From assembly GCF_042653765.1 (NCBI RefSeq), contig NZ_JBHSEZ010000009.1, forward strand, positions 1-64,000: DNA of 64,000 bases. The letters run 5' to 3'. Made by a program: the position numbers and the translations under genes. Positions within the stretch are counted from its first letter, which is position 1. The number at the start of each line of letters is the position of its first letter. The notes under the pieces are model-generated. The model made no database searches. It saw only the letters and a list, made by a program, of their open reading frames with translations, and was not told where the DNA came from. Source of the DNA: Castellaniella denitrificans. Lineage in GTDB: Bacteria; Pseudomonadota; Gammaproteobacteria; Burkholderiales; Burkholderiaceae_B. Shown here in pieces: positions 48,945 to 57,673 of this stretch.

Positions 48945-50498
48945 TCATCCCATCTCGACCCGATTCTTGCCCGCGTGCTTGGCCGCGTACAGGGCGGCGT
49001 CCGCGCGTTCCAGCAGGCTCTTCCGGGCCTCGTCGAAATGCGTGCCCACGGCCGGCCCGCGCGCCATGCCCGCGACTCCGATGCTGACCGTGACGCGCCG
49101 CTCGTGGGCCGAGAACGGGTGCTCCAGGGCGGCGTCGGACACCGCGGCGCAGATCGCCTGCGCCAGGACCCTGGCCTGGTCGGGGCCGGTGTCCGGCAGG
49201 AGCACCACGAATTCCTCGCCGCCGTAGCGGGCCACCAGGTCGGTCGCGCGGGATATCACCGAAGAGATCGCCGCCGCGACGCGTTTCAGGCACTGGTCGC
49301 CGGTGACGTGGCCGTAGTGGTCGTTGTAGCGCTTGAAATCGTCGACGTCGATCATCAGCACCGACAGGGGCCCGCCGCTCCGGATCGCGCGGTGCCAGTC
49401 CTCCCTGAGCCGTTCGTCCAGCGCCAGCCGGTTGGCGACCCGGGTCAGGGGGTCTTGCCGCACCTGCTGCTCCAGCAGGCGCTTGAGGGCGCGCTCGCGG
49501 CGCCAGGCCTGGTGCTGCACGTAGGCCAGGACGAGCCACACGCACAGCAGTCCGGATGCGATCGGCGCGGCGATGCGCAGCAGTTCCCGCCAGCGGCTGT
49601 CCAGCGCCTCCTGCGTATCGATCTTGGAGACCAGGTACCAGGGGGAGCCGGTCATGGACGAGGCCATGGCGATGACGGGCTGGCCGCGGTAGTCGCGCGC
49701 GTAGAACAGGCCCCGCATGCCGTAGATGGCCCGGACCATCGGGTCGTCCTTGTCGCTCAGCGGGATGCGCAGGCCCGGCGCCTCGTCAGGCCGGTCGCGC
49801 AGCGGACTCAGCACCCGCACCTGGTCGCCGTCCCTGACGACGAGAGCGGATTCCGCCGTGCGGCTGGCGGAAGGCCATTTTTCGAGCAGGGGATACAGCG
49901 AGGCGCGCACGTCCACGGCCATCCAGACGGCCGCGATGGGTTCGTCGTCGAAATAGACCGGCGCCAGAATGCTGAAAAAGGGAAAGGCGAACACCGGATT
50001 CAGGCGGGGCTCGACCTCCGCGGGCCGGGCCTGGGTCCAGGCCAGGCGCAGGGCGTCGGATTCGGCGAGAGGCAGGTGCCCCGAGGCGCCGCCCTCGGGA
50101 GTCAGCAGGAACGCGCCTTCGGCATCGACCAGGTAGGCGGCGTCGTAGCCGGCCTGCTCGCGCAGCAGGCGCAGCCTGCCCTGGATCAGGGCGCGCAGCG
50201 CCGGCTCGTCGGCCAGGTCCGCGGAGACGGCCAGGCGCCATTGGCCCACGACGCGGCTGAACGGCACGTCGCCCATCAGGGTCTGGGCATCCGCCAGCCG
50301 GGATTCGCGCCAGGTCCTCAGGTTCTGCAACTGCAGCCGGTTGACCAGGAGCAGTTCCCGTTCGGCCAGGTGCTGATGGCGTTCCTTGATGTCCTGGTAG
50401 ATCAGGAACCCGCCCAGGATCAGCAGCAGGCCGGAGGCGAGCACCATCAGCAGGGCTGACCGCAGCCATGGGTTCAAGTTATCATGAGCCATCTTCAT
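48945..50498 (-). CDS. Membrane diguanylate cyclase (GGDEF) with periplasmic sensor
   Basis: This 517-residue protein makes the second messenger cyclic di-GMP. It has a transmembrane helix near residues 12-32, a large periplasmic sensor region (about 35-300, Cache-like pattern), a second helix near 310-330, and a C-terminal GGDEF domain. The active site is RYGGEEF, and an RxxD inhibitory site (RATD) lies five residues before it, so product feedback is likely. ATG 50498 is chosen, with ATG 50492 as alternative. Its target may be surface polysaccharide, since PNAG and BcsQ genes lie 10 kb away, but that link is inference. Confidence 0.92.
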   Translation of the reverse strand: MKMAHDNLNPWLRSALLMVLASGLLLILGGFLIYQDIKERHQHLAERELLLVNRLQLQNLRTWRESRLADAQTLMGDVPFSRVVGQWRLAVSADLADEPALRALIQGRLRLLREQAGYDAAYLVDAEGAFLLTPEGGASGHLPLAESDALRLAWTQARPAEVEPRLNPVFAFPFFSILAPVYFDDEPIAAVWMAVDVRASLYPLLEKWPSASRTAESALVVRDGDQVRVLSPLRDRPDEAPGLRIPLSDKDDPMVRAIYGMRGLFYARDYRGQPVIAMASSMTGSPWYLVSKIDTQEALDSRWRELLRIAAPIASGLLCVWLVLAYVQHQAWRRERALKRLLEQQVRQDPLTRVANRLALDERLREDWHRAIRSGGPLSVLMIDVDDFKRYNDHYGHVTGDQCLKRVAAAISSVISRATDLVARYGGEEFVVLLPDTGPDQARVLAQAICAAVSDAALEHPFSAHERRVTVSIGVAGMARGPAVGTHFDEARKSLLERADAALYAAKHAGKNRVEMG

Positions 50499-50644
50499 GT
50501 CTGGCGACCCGGTGTCCAGGCTGGAATCCCGCTCTTTTCTCCCCGTGCGGCGCGGCTGCGCCGGCGGCGGCCTCTCGCATCTTACCGCACACCCCCATGA
50601 CACTTGATGGTTGAAACACCCGGATCCGGTCGAGGAACCTCGAA

Positions 50645-52132
50645 GTGATTTCCCGTCGCGCGCTCATTTCCCTGCCTTTCGCGGCCGCCGCCACCGCCGG
50701 AATGCCCTTGCGGGCCGAGGCGGGACCACGGGACCGGCCCCTCGTGATCTGCCTGTCGTTGCGGCCCGAAAGCCTGGACCCGACCTCGGTGGCCGCCGCC
50801 GCGGTCGGCGAAGTCGTGCACGGCAACGTCCTCGAAGGCCTGACCCGGATCGGAGAAGACGGCAAGGTCGCTCCTTTGCTGGCGCAAGACTGGGACGTGT
50901 CCGGCGATCAACTGCTTCATCGCTTCCGGCTGCGGCCGGGCGTCAGGTTCCACGACGGGGCGCCGCTGGACGCGGCGGTCGTCGCCTTCAGCCTGGAGCG
51001 GGCGAAATCCCTGGGCCATGCGAACAAGCTGGCCGGGACGCTGGCCAATATCGAAGCCGTCCGGACGCCGGATGCGCTGACCGTCGAACTGGTCCTGCGG
51101 CATGCCGATCCGTTCCTGCCGTTCCGGCTGGGCGAGTCGCCGGCCGTCATCCTGCATCCCGGCAGCGCGGGGCGGGCCTCGCAGGCCCCCGTCGGCACGG
51201 GTCCTTATCGGCTGGCCCGGCGGCCGGACGGCGACATCGAGCTGGAGCGATGGAGCGGATTCCGCGATCCTGGGGCGATCCGGATCGATGCGGCGGCCTT
51301 CCGCTTCATTCCCGATCCCGAACGGCAGATCCAGGCGGTCCTGGATCGGCGGGTCGACCTGCTGTTCCGGGCGGCGACCACCAGCATCGACCGGTTCGAC
51401 GCCAGCAGCGATTACGAGGTCCTGGCCGGCAGTTCCTCCGGCAAGGGCATGGTGGCCATCAACCATCGGCGCGCGCCCCTGGGCGACGTGCGGGTCCGGC
51501 GCGCGCTGACGCACGCCATCGACCGCGAGGCCTTCATCCGCGAGGTGCTGCATGGCCGGGGCCGGGCGATCGGCAGCCATTTCGTGCCGACCGACCCGGA
51601 CTACGTCAACCTGACGGCGGTCCATCCCTACGATCCCGACCGGGCGCGGGCGCTGCTGAAGGAAGCCGGCGTGCGGACGCCGCTCGCGCTGGACCTGACC
51701 CTGCCGCCGACGCCCTATGCGCTGGCGGGCGGTCCGGTGATCGCGCGCGATCTCCAGGCCGTGGGCATCCAGGTCCGCCTGGTGCGGGTTTCCTGGGCCG
51801 AGTGGCTGTCCGGCGTGTTCCGCGGCCGGTTCGACCTGTCCCTGATCCTGCACGTCGAGCCGCTGGATTACGACATCTACACCCGGCCGGATTATTACTT
51901 CGGCTATGACAGCCCGGCGTTCCGGGCGCTGGTGGAAGAGCACGCCGCCAGCACCAACCCGCGCGTGCAGAGCCGCCTGTTCCGGCAGATCCAGCGCCAT
52001 CTGGCCGACGACGCGGTCAACGCCTGGATCTTTTCGCCGGAAATCATCTCGGTGGTGCGCAAGGGCCTGAACGGCGTGCCGATGGACTATCCGGTCTTCG
52101 CCCATGACGTGGGCGCCATGTACTGGGAATGA
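50645..52132 (+). CDS. Peptide/nickel-type ABC transporter substrate-binding protein (orphan)
   Basis: The 495-residue family 5 binding protein (DppA/OppA type) has a twin-arginine-like signal MISRRALISLPFAAAA, ending near residue 26. Typical segments are LSLRPESLDP near residue 36, LRPGVRFHDGAPLDAAVVAFSLERA near residue 95 and VRRALTHAIDREAFI near residue 285. No permease or ATPase genes are nearby, so it depends on a transporter elsewhere. The start is GTG 50645. The stop region carries an exact-length 20-base tandem duplication (52121-52160). Confidence 0.88.
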   Translation: MISRRALISLPFAAAATAGMPLRAEAGPRDRPLVICLSLRPESLDPTSVAAAAVGEVVHGNVLEGLTRIGEDGKVAPLLAQDWDVSGDQLLHRFRLRPGVRFHDGAPLDAAVVAFSLERAKSLGHANKLAGTLANIEAVRTPDALTVELVLRHADPFLPFRLGESPAVILHPGSAGRASQAPVGTGPYRLARRPDGDIELERWSGFRDPGAIRIDAAAFRFIPDPERQIQAVLDRRVDLLFRAATTSIDRFDASSDYEVLAGSSSGKGMVAINHRRAPLGDVRVRRALTHAIDREAFIREVLHGRGRAIGSHFVPTDPDYVNLTAVHPYDPDRARALLKEAGVRTPLALDLTLPPTPYALAGGPVIARDLQAVGIQVRLVRVSWAEWLSGVFRGRFDLSLILHVEPLDYDIYTRPDYYFGYDSPAFRALVEEHAASTNPRVQSRLFRQIQRHLADDAVNAWIFSPEIISVVRKGLNGVPMDYPVFAHDVGAMYWE

Positions 52133-52160
52133 AGCTTCATTACTGGGAATGAAGCCTCAT
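52121..52160 (+). repeat. 20-base tandem direct duplication across the stop codon
   Basis: TACTGGGAATGAAGCTTCAT (52121-52140) is repeated at once as TACTGGGAATGAAGCCTCAT (52141-52160), with a single difference. The first unit holds the last codons Tyr-Trp-Glu and the stop of the binding-protein gene. The second is an untranslated echo. Confidence 0.97.
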
Positions 52161-52164
52161 GACT

Positions 52165-52233
52165 TCCACCTCGCAGCTTGCATGCTGCTCGGATTCGTCA
52201 GGCACGAAGCCGGTCCGAAGGGACCGGCTCGTG
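52165..52233 (-). repeat. Dispersed two-hairpin repeat, copy D (inverted)
   Basis: On the minus strand: hairpin with AGCCGGTCC/GGACCGGCT core (52208-52216 with 52221-52229) extended by CACG/CGTG past one bulge; GCCTGACGAATCCGAG; second hairpin GCAGC/GCTGC (52173-52177 with 52184-52188) around a TGCA core; tail GCGAGGTGGA. It sits between convergent genes. Confidence 0.85.
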
Positions 52234-52327
52234 TCCTGCCTTATCCCCCGCCCCCGCGGGGAGCGGCGGGCGGAGGCAGACGGGCCGGCGCGGGCGCCCG
52301 GGGCGCCGCCGGAATGATCGCCGGGGA

Positions 52328-52702
52328 TTACAGCGGGTAGTGTTCGCTTTCGCCGACGATCAGCGAGCCGTCGGCGCGCGCGGCGGCCAGTTCGGCCAGG
52401 ACCTGGGCGCGGGTCTTGGACGCGCCGGCGGACCGGGCCTGCGGGTAGTCGGCCTGTTCGCCGGACGCGATCCGGCCCTGGGCCTGGGCCAGGCGCAGCG
52501 CATTGACCACTTCCGCGCGGCTCAGGGTGCTGGGCGTGCTTTCGACCGGATAGCCGGGGTGCTCGCCGATGGTGACGAGGCCCTGGGCCTGGGCGGCGTG
52601 CAACTGCTCGACGACCTGGGCGCGGCTCAGGTCGGCGGCCTGGGCCAGGCCGGCGGTGGCGAGGCCGAGCGTGAGGGCGGCGAGGGTGGCGGTGACTTTC
52701 AT
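52328..52702 (-). CDS. DUF4148 secreted protein with three internal repeats
   Basis: A 124-residue exported protein with signal peptide MKVTATLAALTLGLATAGLAQA (cleavage near residue 22). The mature part is three repeats of about 28-35 residues, each of the form (S/T)RAxVxxxLxxAxAxGxxxxGExxxYP: LSRAQVVEQL..., LSRAEVVNAL... and KTRAQVLAEL.... DUF4148 proteins are common in Burkholderiales and have unknown function. AAGGA with a good spacer supports ATG 52702. It is divergent from the LysR gene at 52923. Confidence 0.85.
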   Translation of the reverse strand: MKVTATLAALTLGLATAGLAQAADLSRAQVVEQLHAAQAQGLVTIGEHPGYPVESTPSTLSRAEVVNALRLAQAQGRIASGEQADYPQARSAGASKTRAQVLAELAAARADGSLIVGESEHYPL

Positions 52703-52922
52703 GATGGTTTCCTTCAATCAAAGTGGGTAAATGGGGCAGGGCGCTGCGGGCTTTCCGTTTTGCGCGCCATGTCCTGCCTCGGTGAAACGTATTCTGCGCC
52801 GTGGCTGCCTGGCGATAAATGGGCTGGATGCGAATTCAGTTTTCCATTGATGAAAGCAATGAGGCTGGGAATGCGGGACAATGCCATGCCGGGGCCGCCG
52901 GGCCCCGTCCTGGAAAGAAGCC

Positions 52923-53837
52923 ATGTCTCCTTCGTTGAACGATATCGAGCTGTTCGTCGAGGTGGCGCGCGGCAGCAGCTTCACCCGCGCGGGTGAGGCG
53001 CTGGACATGCCGGCGTCCACCCTCTCGCGGCGGATCTCCGCGCTGGAAAAATCCATCGGCGTGCGGCTGCTGAACCGCTCCACCCGCAAGGTGAGCCTGA
53101 CCGAGGCGGGCGCGGCGTATTTCGCGCGCTGCCAGCACATCGTGGAAGAGGCGCGCATCGCCCATGAGATGCTCGCGGACGAGGCCAGCAACCCGCGCGG
53201 GCGCCTGAAGGTCTCGATGCCGTCCACGCTGGCCATGGCCCTGCTCTCGGACGCCTTGCGGGAGTTCTCGCTGCGCTACCCGGAAATCGAATGCGAATAC
53301 GATCTCAGCATCCGCCGGATCAACCTGCAGTCGGATCCCTACGACGTGGTGATCCGGGTGGGGGAGCCGCCCGATTCCGGGATCGTGTCGCGGCGGCTGG
53401 GGACCCTCGTCCTGGGGCTGTACGCATCCCGCGAGTACCTGGACGCGCGGGGCATCCCCGCCGATCCGGCGGACCTTGCGCGCCATGAATGCCTGCGGTC
53501 CACCACCGAGCGGGGGGATTCCGTCTGGACGCTGTTCTCCAGTGACGGCCGGGAACGGCAGGTCCGGGTCAAGGGGCGGATCGCGCTGAACCAGGTGCTG
53601 ATGCTGCGCCGCATGGGGGAATCGGGCATGGGCATCGTGCCCCTGTCCATTCAGGACATGAAGGGCGGCGGCCTGGTCCGGGTGCTGCCGGACTGGTCCT
53701 TCGCGCCCATGCCCATGGCGGCCTTGTTCCCGTCCCGGATGATGCCGGCCCGGGCCCGGGTATTCATCGACTTCATCAAGGAACGGCTCGCCGAGGTGGA
53801 GATCCTGGCGGGCGCCGGACGGTTTTCGGAAGGGTAG
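52923..53837 (+). CDS. LysR-family transcriptional regulator
   Basis: The 304-residue LysR regulator has the helix-turn-helix in residues 1-60 (FTRAGEALDMPASTLSRRISALEKSIG). Its C-terminal effector domain contains DVVIRVGEPPDSGIVSRRLG near residue 140. It belongs to the CrgA/AphB-like group. GAAAGAAGCC precedes ATG 52923; the longer frame to 52881 is unlikely. Divergent from the DUF4148 gene and convergent with the lipase-like gene (13 bases between stops). Targets are unknown; DUF4148 is a candidate. Confidence 0.92.
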   Translation: MSPSLNDIELFVEVARGSSFTRAGEALDMPASTLSRRISALEKSIGVRLLNRSTRKVSLTEAGAAYFARCQHIVEEARIAHEMLADEASNPRGRLKVSMPSTLAMALLSDALREFSLRYPEIECEYDLSIRRINLQSDPYDVVIRVGEPPDSGIVSRRLGTLVLGLYASREYLDARGIPADPADLARHECLRSTTERGDSVWTLFSSDGRERQVRVKGRIALNQVLMLRRMGESGMGIVPLSIQDMKGGGLVRVLPDWSFAPMPMAALFPSRMMPARARVFIDFIKERLAEVEILAGAGRFSEG

Positions 53838-53850
53838 CCCGGCCGCGCCG

Positions 53851-55764
53851 TCAGCGATACGGCACAAGCCCCCGCAGGTGCTCGTGCAGGATCCGCCTGA
53901 TTTCCAGGATGGCCGGCGGGGTTTCCTGGATGCTGTGCGAGCCCGGGATGATCGTTTCCGATTCCGCGCCTTCCAGGTGGGCGCTGCGCCAGGGCACCAG
54001 GCCGTCGTTGGAGTCCTCCAGCGGACCGTCCATGGAGCGGCGGGCGATGATGCTGTGGTAGCGCACGGCCGGTGAAATCGCCATGTCGTTGCTCAGCCGC
54101 AGGTAGTGGTCCTTCTCGCTCAGGTTGTCGATGCCGTTGGCGACGAGGGCGCGATCCGCCTTGCCCGGCTGCGCCAGCCGGGTCAGGCCGCCGAACTGCT
54201 CCAGGAGGGTCAGGGGCAGGCGGACCAGGGACGAGGCCAGCCGCGCCAGATTGTTGTCGGCGTAGGAGGTGCCGCGATGCGGCGCGGCGATGAACACCGC
54301 GCGGCTGATGCCCGCGACCGGGGTGAAGTGCAGCAGGCCGCCGAAGTCGCGGACGATCCGGGCCTGCAGGTCCGGCCCCGGCCGGTAGTGCGCCTGGATG
54401 GCGTCGTACAGGACGCTGCCCGACGAGGACACCAGCAGGCGGCCCAGTACGCCACCCATGCTGTGACCGATGAGTACGATGTCGCGCCCGGCGGGCGCCG
54501 AGCGGTCGGGATCGAAATGGGCCAGGGTGTCCTGGAACGCCTGGCGGATGGCCTGGTTGTTGTAGGCCAGCGGCTGGCCGGTGGGGTAGTAGACCTGCCA
54601 GATCTGGTAGTTGCGGCGCAGGTCTTCGTCGCCCAGGACCTCGTTGGCCACGTTGACCCAGGCCTCGGGGCTGCTGGCCAGGCCGTGCAGCATCAGGATG
54701 ATGCGCCGCTCGGGGTCGTAGGGCTGCAGCAGGTAGATGCGCGGCGTCCGCAGGCTTTCGGTGTCGCCCAGGACGTTGTGGATGGCCTGGGCGGCGAAGC
54801 CCGAGCGGGCGAGCCACAGGCCGTAGCCGGAGGTGAAGTTGGCCGCCAGCGGCACCGCGTTGCCGGCCAGCCGGATGGCGTCGTGCTTGTAGGGGTCGTA
54901 GACCGTGAGCGTGGCCTCGCGGGCGCGCAGGACGGTCTCCAGGTCGTCCCCCGGGAACGACAGGACGGCGGTGACGGCCGGGAAGGCGGGCTCGATCCAG
55001 GGGGCCGCGGCGTCCTCGTCGTCGTCGTCGGTGGGCCGGGTGACCGCGACCAGCTCGGCGCCCAGGCCGTCGCGCCGGTAGACGCTGCGCAGACCCCTGA
55101 ACGTCAGCGTGCTGGCCGGGATCAGTTCGCCGGGCAGGCGCTCGCCGTCGGGCAGGCGCACGTCGGCATTGCGGATGCGCAGCCGCCAGCCCGCCGTCCG
55201 CAGCATGGCTCCGCCGCGCCGGACCTCGGTCGGGTGTTCCAGGTAGTGGCGGTAGGCTTTCAGGGAAGCCTGCTGGGTGGCGTAGTTGTAGTAGTCGCGC
55301 ACCTGGGTCTGTCGGTCCTCGAAGGTGCGCAGGGCGGGCGGCCGCGCGGTACGGAACAGGTAGGCGTAGGCGTATTGGGCCGCCCGCAGGTAGGTATCCA
55401 GGCCGGCCGTGCTGTCGGGGACGTCCTCGTTCAGGGCCTGGGCCAGCCAGAGTTCCGCCAGCGCCGAGAGCCGCTGCTCGGTGCCCAGCCCCGAAGGGCT
55501 GGACAGCGCTTCGATGCAGGGGGCGGGGTCGCGGCGGCAGGGGGCCGGATCCTGGCCGATGATGGACAGGGCATCGCGGGCGGCGATGCTGAGCGCGCCG
55601 GAACTGAGGATGTCGCCCCGGCGCTGGGTGATGAATTCCTGGGTGCTCACGGGGCGGATCCGGACGCCGGCGCATCCGGCCAGCAGGCAGGCCGCCAGCA
55701 GCAGGCCGATCCATCGCGCGAGGCGGGCCGGGGGTGTCCGGCGCCCGGTTCCGGAGGCGCTCAT
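53851..55764 (-). CDS. Lipase/esterase-like alpha/beta hydrolase lipoprotein
   Basis: This 637-residue lipoprotein has a signal peptide with lipobox LAGC (about residue 31). The N-terminal half (about 35-330) is a helical/beta region with no family I recognise. The C-terminal half is an alpha/beta hydrolase with IILMLHGLASSPEAW near residue 350, nucleophile elbow IGHSMGGVLGRLL near residue 430, and late Asp/His candidates in DNDGLVPWRSAHL-like and GSHSIQETP segments. It is anchored to a membrane and probably cleaves lipids or esters. ATG 55764 overlaps the DUF4105 gene's stop in ATGA. Confidence 0.85.
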   Translation of the reverse strand: MSASGTGRRTPPARLARWIGLLLAACLLAGCAGVRIRPVSTQEFITQRRGDILSSGALSIAARDALSIIGQDPAPCRRDPAPCIEALSSPSGLGTEQRLSALAELWLAQALNEDVPDSTAGLDTYLRAAQYAYAYLFRTARPPALRTFEDRQTQVRDYYNYATQQASLKAYRHYLEHPTEVRRGGAMLRTAGWRLRIRNADVRLPDGERLPGELIPASTLTFRGLRSVYRRDGLGAELVAVTRPTDDDDEDAAAPWIEPAFPAVTAVLSFPGDDLETVLRAREATLTVYDPYKHDAIRLAGNAVPLAANFTSGYGLWLARSGFAAQAIHNVLGDTESLRTPRIYLLQPYDPERRIILMLHGLASSPEAWVNVANEVLGDEDLRRNYQIWQVYYPTGQPLAYNNQAIRQAFQDTLAHFDPDRSAPAGRDIVLIGHSMGGVLGRLLVSSSGSVLYDAIQAHYRPGPDLQARIVRDFGGLLHFTPVAGISRAVFIAAPHRGTSYADNNLARLASSLVRLPLTLLEQFGGLTRLAQPGKADRALVANGIDNLSEKDHYLRLSNDMAISPAVRYHSIIARRSMDGPLEDSNDGLVPWRSAHLEGAESETIIPGSHSIQETPPAILEIRRILHEHLRGLVPYR

Positions 55765-56612
55765 GACGGCTGCGCGGGCGTGTCCTGCGCCGCTCCGGCC
55801 GCCGGTTCCGGCGCGCGGATGCGCCGCGAGAACTCCTCGGCGGACCCCGGCAGGGCGGCGCGGCGCGTGATGTCGGCGCGGGCGCGCAGGACGTCCAGCG
55901 GCAGGCTCGTGTCCAGGCCGCCGTGGCCGTGCAGGTATTCGGGCAGGTAGCCCGACAGGATCAGCCGGATGTCCAGCGGCAGGCCGGGGACCAGCGGGCG
56001 GACCATGTCGTAGACCAGGGTCGTGCAGTTGGCCGTCAGCGTGTGGTAGAAGCGCGGCTCGTCCGCGAGCCGGTTGGCGCGCTCCACGTAGGACCGGAAC
56101 AGGGCGCGCATGGCCGTCGCGGGCATCCGGACCGGATACAGGAAGACCTGTTCGCCCCGGGGGCCGGCGCGCACGTGCAGGATGTCGCGTTCCTCGGCGG
56201 CCACGATGGCCAGTTCGAACTGCTTGAAGAAGCCGCCCAGGGTGGAAAAGGCCTCGTCGCGTTCCCTGCGGATCTCGACGGAGAACACCACGTGGCGCCC
56301 GTCCGTGAAGCCGAAGGACACCAGCGTGTGCGCGATGGCCGGTCCCATCCAGTAGGACAGCGCCATGTCCACGGACGCCAGCTCGTCCAGGTCGTAGACG
56401 CCGTCGTGCCAGCGCGCGGTGTAGTCCGTGTCGCTGCGCCAGTCGAAATCGCGGATGTCGCGCAGCGTGACGAGGGAGCCCTGGATGCTGCCGCGCAGGG
56501 GGCGCGAGACCTCGTCGGCCCAGTCGCGGTCGTTCGACGGCTTCAGGCTCAGCCACCAGACTGCCCCCGCGATGAAGGCGAGGGCGAGGATGGCGAGGGT
56601 CCAGCGGACCAT
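55761..56612 (-). CDS. DUF4105 domain membrane protein
   Basis: This protein of about 283 residues has one N-terminal membrane helix (VRWTLAILALAFIAGAVWWLSL) and a DUF4105-like domain with SYWMGPAIAHTLVSFGFTDGRHVVFSVEIRRE split across residues 85-115 and TANCTTLVYDM near residue 195 (conserved NCT). Papain-like folds with Cys/His have been suggested for such families, but function is unknown. ATG 56612 has AAGG five bases upstream; 56630 would overlap the ttcA stop. The next gene overlaps it by four bases, so the lipase-like protein is its likely partner. Confidence 0.82.
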   Translation of the reverse strand: MVRWTLAILALAFIAGAVWWLSLKPSNDRDWADEVSRPLRGSIQGSLVTLRDIRDFDWRSDTDYTARWHDGVYDLDELASVDMALSYWMGPAIAHTLVSFGFTDGRHVVFSVEIRRERDEAFSTLGGFFKQFELAIVAAEERDILHVRAGPRGEQVFLYPVRMPATAMRALFRSYVERANRLADEPRFYHTLTANCTTLVYDMVRPLVPGLPLDIRLILSGYLPEYLHGHGGLDTSLPLDVLRARADITRRAALPGSAEEFSRRIRAPEPAAGAAQDTPAQPS

Positions 56613-56619
56613 GGCGGCC

Positions 56620-57654
56620 TTAGGGCGCATCCGGCCTGCGCACGCGCGGCCGGGCGATCACCTGTTCGACGGGACCGTCCGCGTCCGGGGCCTCGTCGTC
56701 CTCGTCCTCGGAGAAGGCGGGCGCGGGGAAGTCCTCTTCGTCGAAGGCGCGGTCGCCGTCGGCGTCGGCCCGTCCCGTGGGCCGCAGGCCGGCGAAGTCC
56801 ATCAGCGCCGGATCCATCAGGTGCGAGGGCACCACGTGCGACAGGGCGCGGAAGATGTTCCAGGTGCGGTTGGCGAAGTGGCGGTCCCATTCCTCCAGCA
56901 TGCGGCCCACTTCCTTGCGCTTCAGGTTTTCCTGGGAGCCGCACAGGTTGCAGGGAATGATGGGGAACTCGCGCAGCCGCGCGTAGGCGGCCAGGTCCTT
57001 TTCGCGCACGTAGGCCAGCGGCCGGATGATGATGTGTTCGCCGTTGTCGGACACTAGCTTGGGCGGCATGGCCTTCATGCGCCCGCCGTAGAACAGGTTC
57101 AGGAAGAAGGTCGCCAGGATGTCGTTGCGGTGGTGCCCCAGGGCGATCTTGGTGGCCCCCAGTTCGCGGGCGACGCGGTACAGGATGCCGCGCCGCAGGC
57201 GCGAGCACAGGGAACAGGTGGTCTTGCCTTCCGGGATCAGGCGCTTGACGACGGAATAGGTATCCTGGTTCTCGATGTGGAAGGGGATGCCGCGCGCGCT
57301 CAGGTAGTCGGGCAGGACGTGCTCCGGGAATCCGGGCTGCTTCTGGTCCAGGTTGACGGCGATGATCTCGAAGTCGATGGGCGCGCGCTGGCGCAGCGTC
57401 AGCAGGATGTCGAGCAGGCCGTAGGAATCCTTGCCGCCCGACAGGCAGACCATGACGCGGTCGCCGTTCTCGATCATGCCGTAGTCGGCGATGGCCTTGC
57501 CGGTTTCGCGCAGCAGGCGCTTGACGAGCTTGTTTTCGCTGACGCTGCGGCGCTGCGGCGCGTGCGGCTGCGCGGAGGGCGTCCGCGCGTCGGAGGCCTG
57601 GTTCGGAGCGGTGTCGGGAGCCGCCGTGGGCGGCGCCGGAAAGGGAGTGTTCAT
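56620..57654 (-). CDS. ttcA: tRNA 2-thiocytidine(32) synthetase TtcA
   Basis: TtcA thiolates cytidine 32 of certain tRNAs using ATP and an iron-sulfur cluster. The 344-residue protein has the PP-loop LSGGKDSYGLLDIL near residue 70, a CxxC (TTCSLCSRLRRG) near residue 145 and a second CNLC near residue 235, the cluster ligands. The N-terminal 35 residues are Pro/Ala-rich, and the C-terminal 45 are acidic, both beyond the E. coli length. ATG 57654 is chosen because upstream in-frame sequence lies within folB. Confidence 0.95.
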   Translation of the reverse strand: MNTPFPAPPTAAPDTAPNQASDARTPSAQPHAPQRRSVSENKLVKRLLRETGKAIADYGMIENGDRVMVCLSGGKDSYGLLDILLTLRQRAPIDFEIIAVNLDQKQPGFPEHVLPDYLSARGIPFHIENQDTYSVVKRLIPEGKTTCSLCSRLRRGILYRVARELGATKIALGHHRNDILATFFLNLFYGGRMKAMPPKLVSDNGEHIIIRPLAYVREKDLAAYARLREFPIIPCNLCGSQENLKRKEVGRMLEEWDRHFANRTWNIFRALSHVVPSHLMDPALMDFAGLRPTGRADADGDRAFDEEDFPAPAFSEDEDDEAPDADGPVEQVIARPRVRRPDAP

Positions 57655-57673
57655 GGAACGGACGGGGATGGGT

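Noticed and set aside
53851..56556. Single 901-residue minus-strand protein covering both the DUF4105 region and the lipase-like gene
   Set aside because: The N-terminal 260 residues are the wrong-frame reading of the DUF4105 gene. A clear signal peptide with lipobox begins at 55764.
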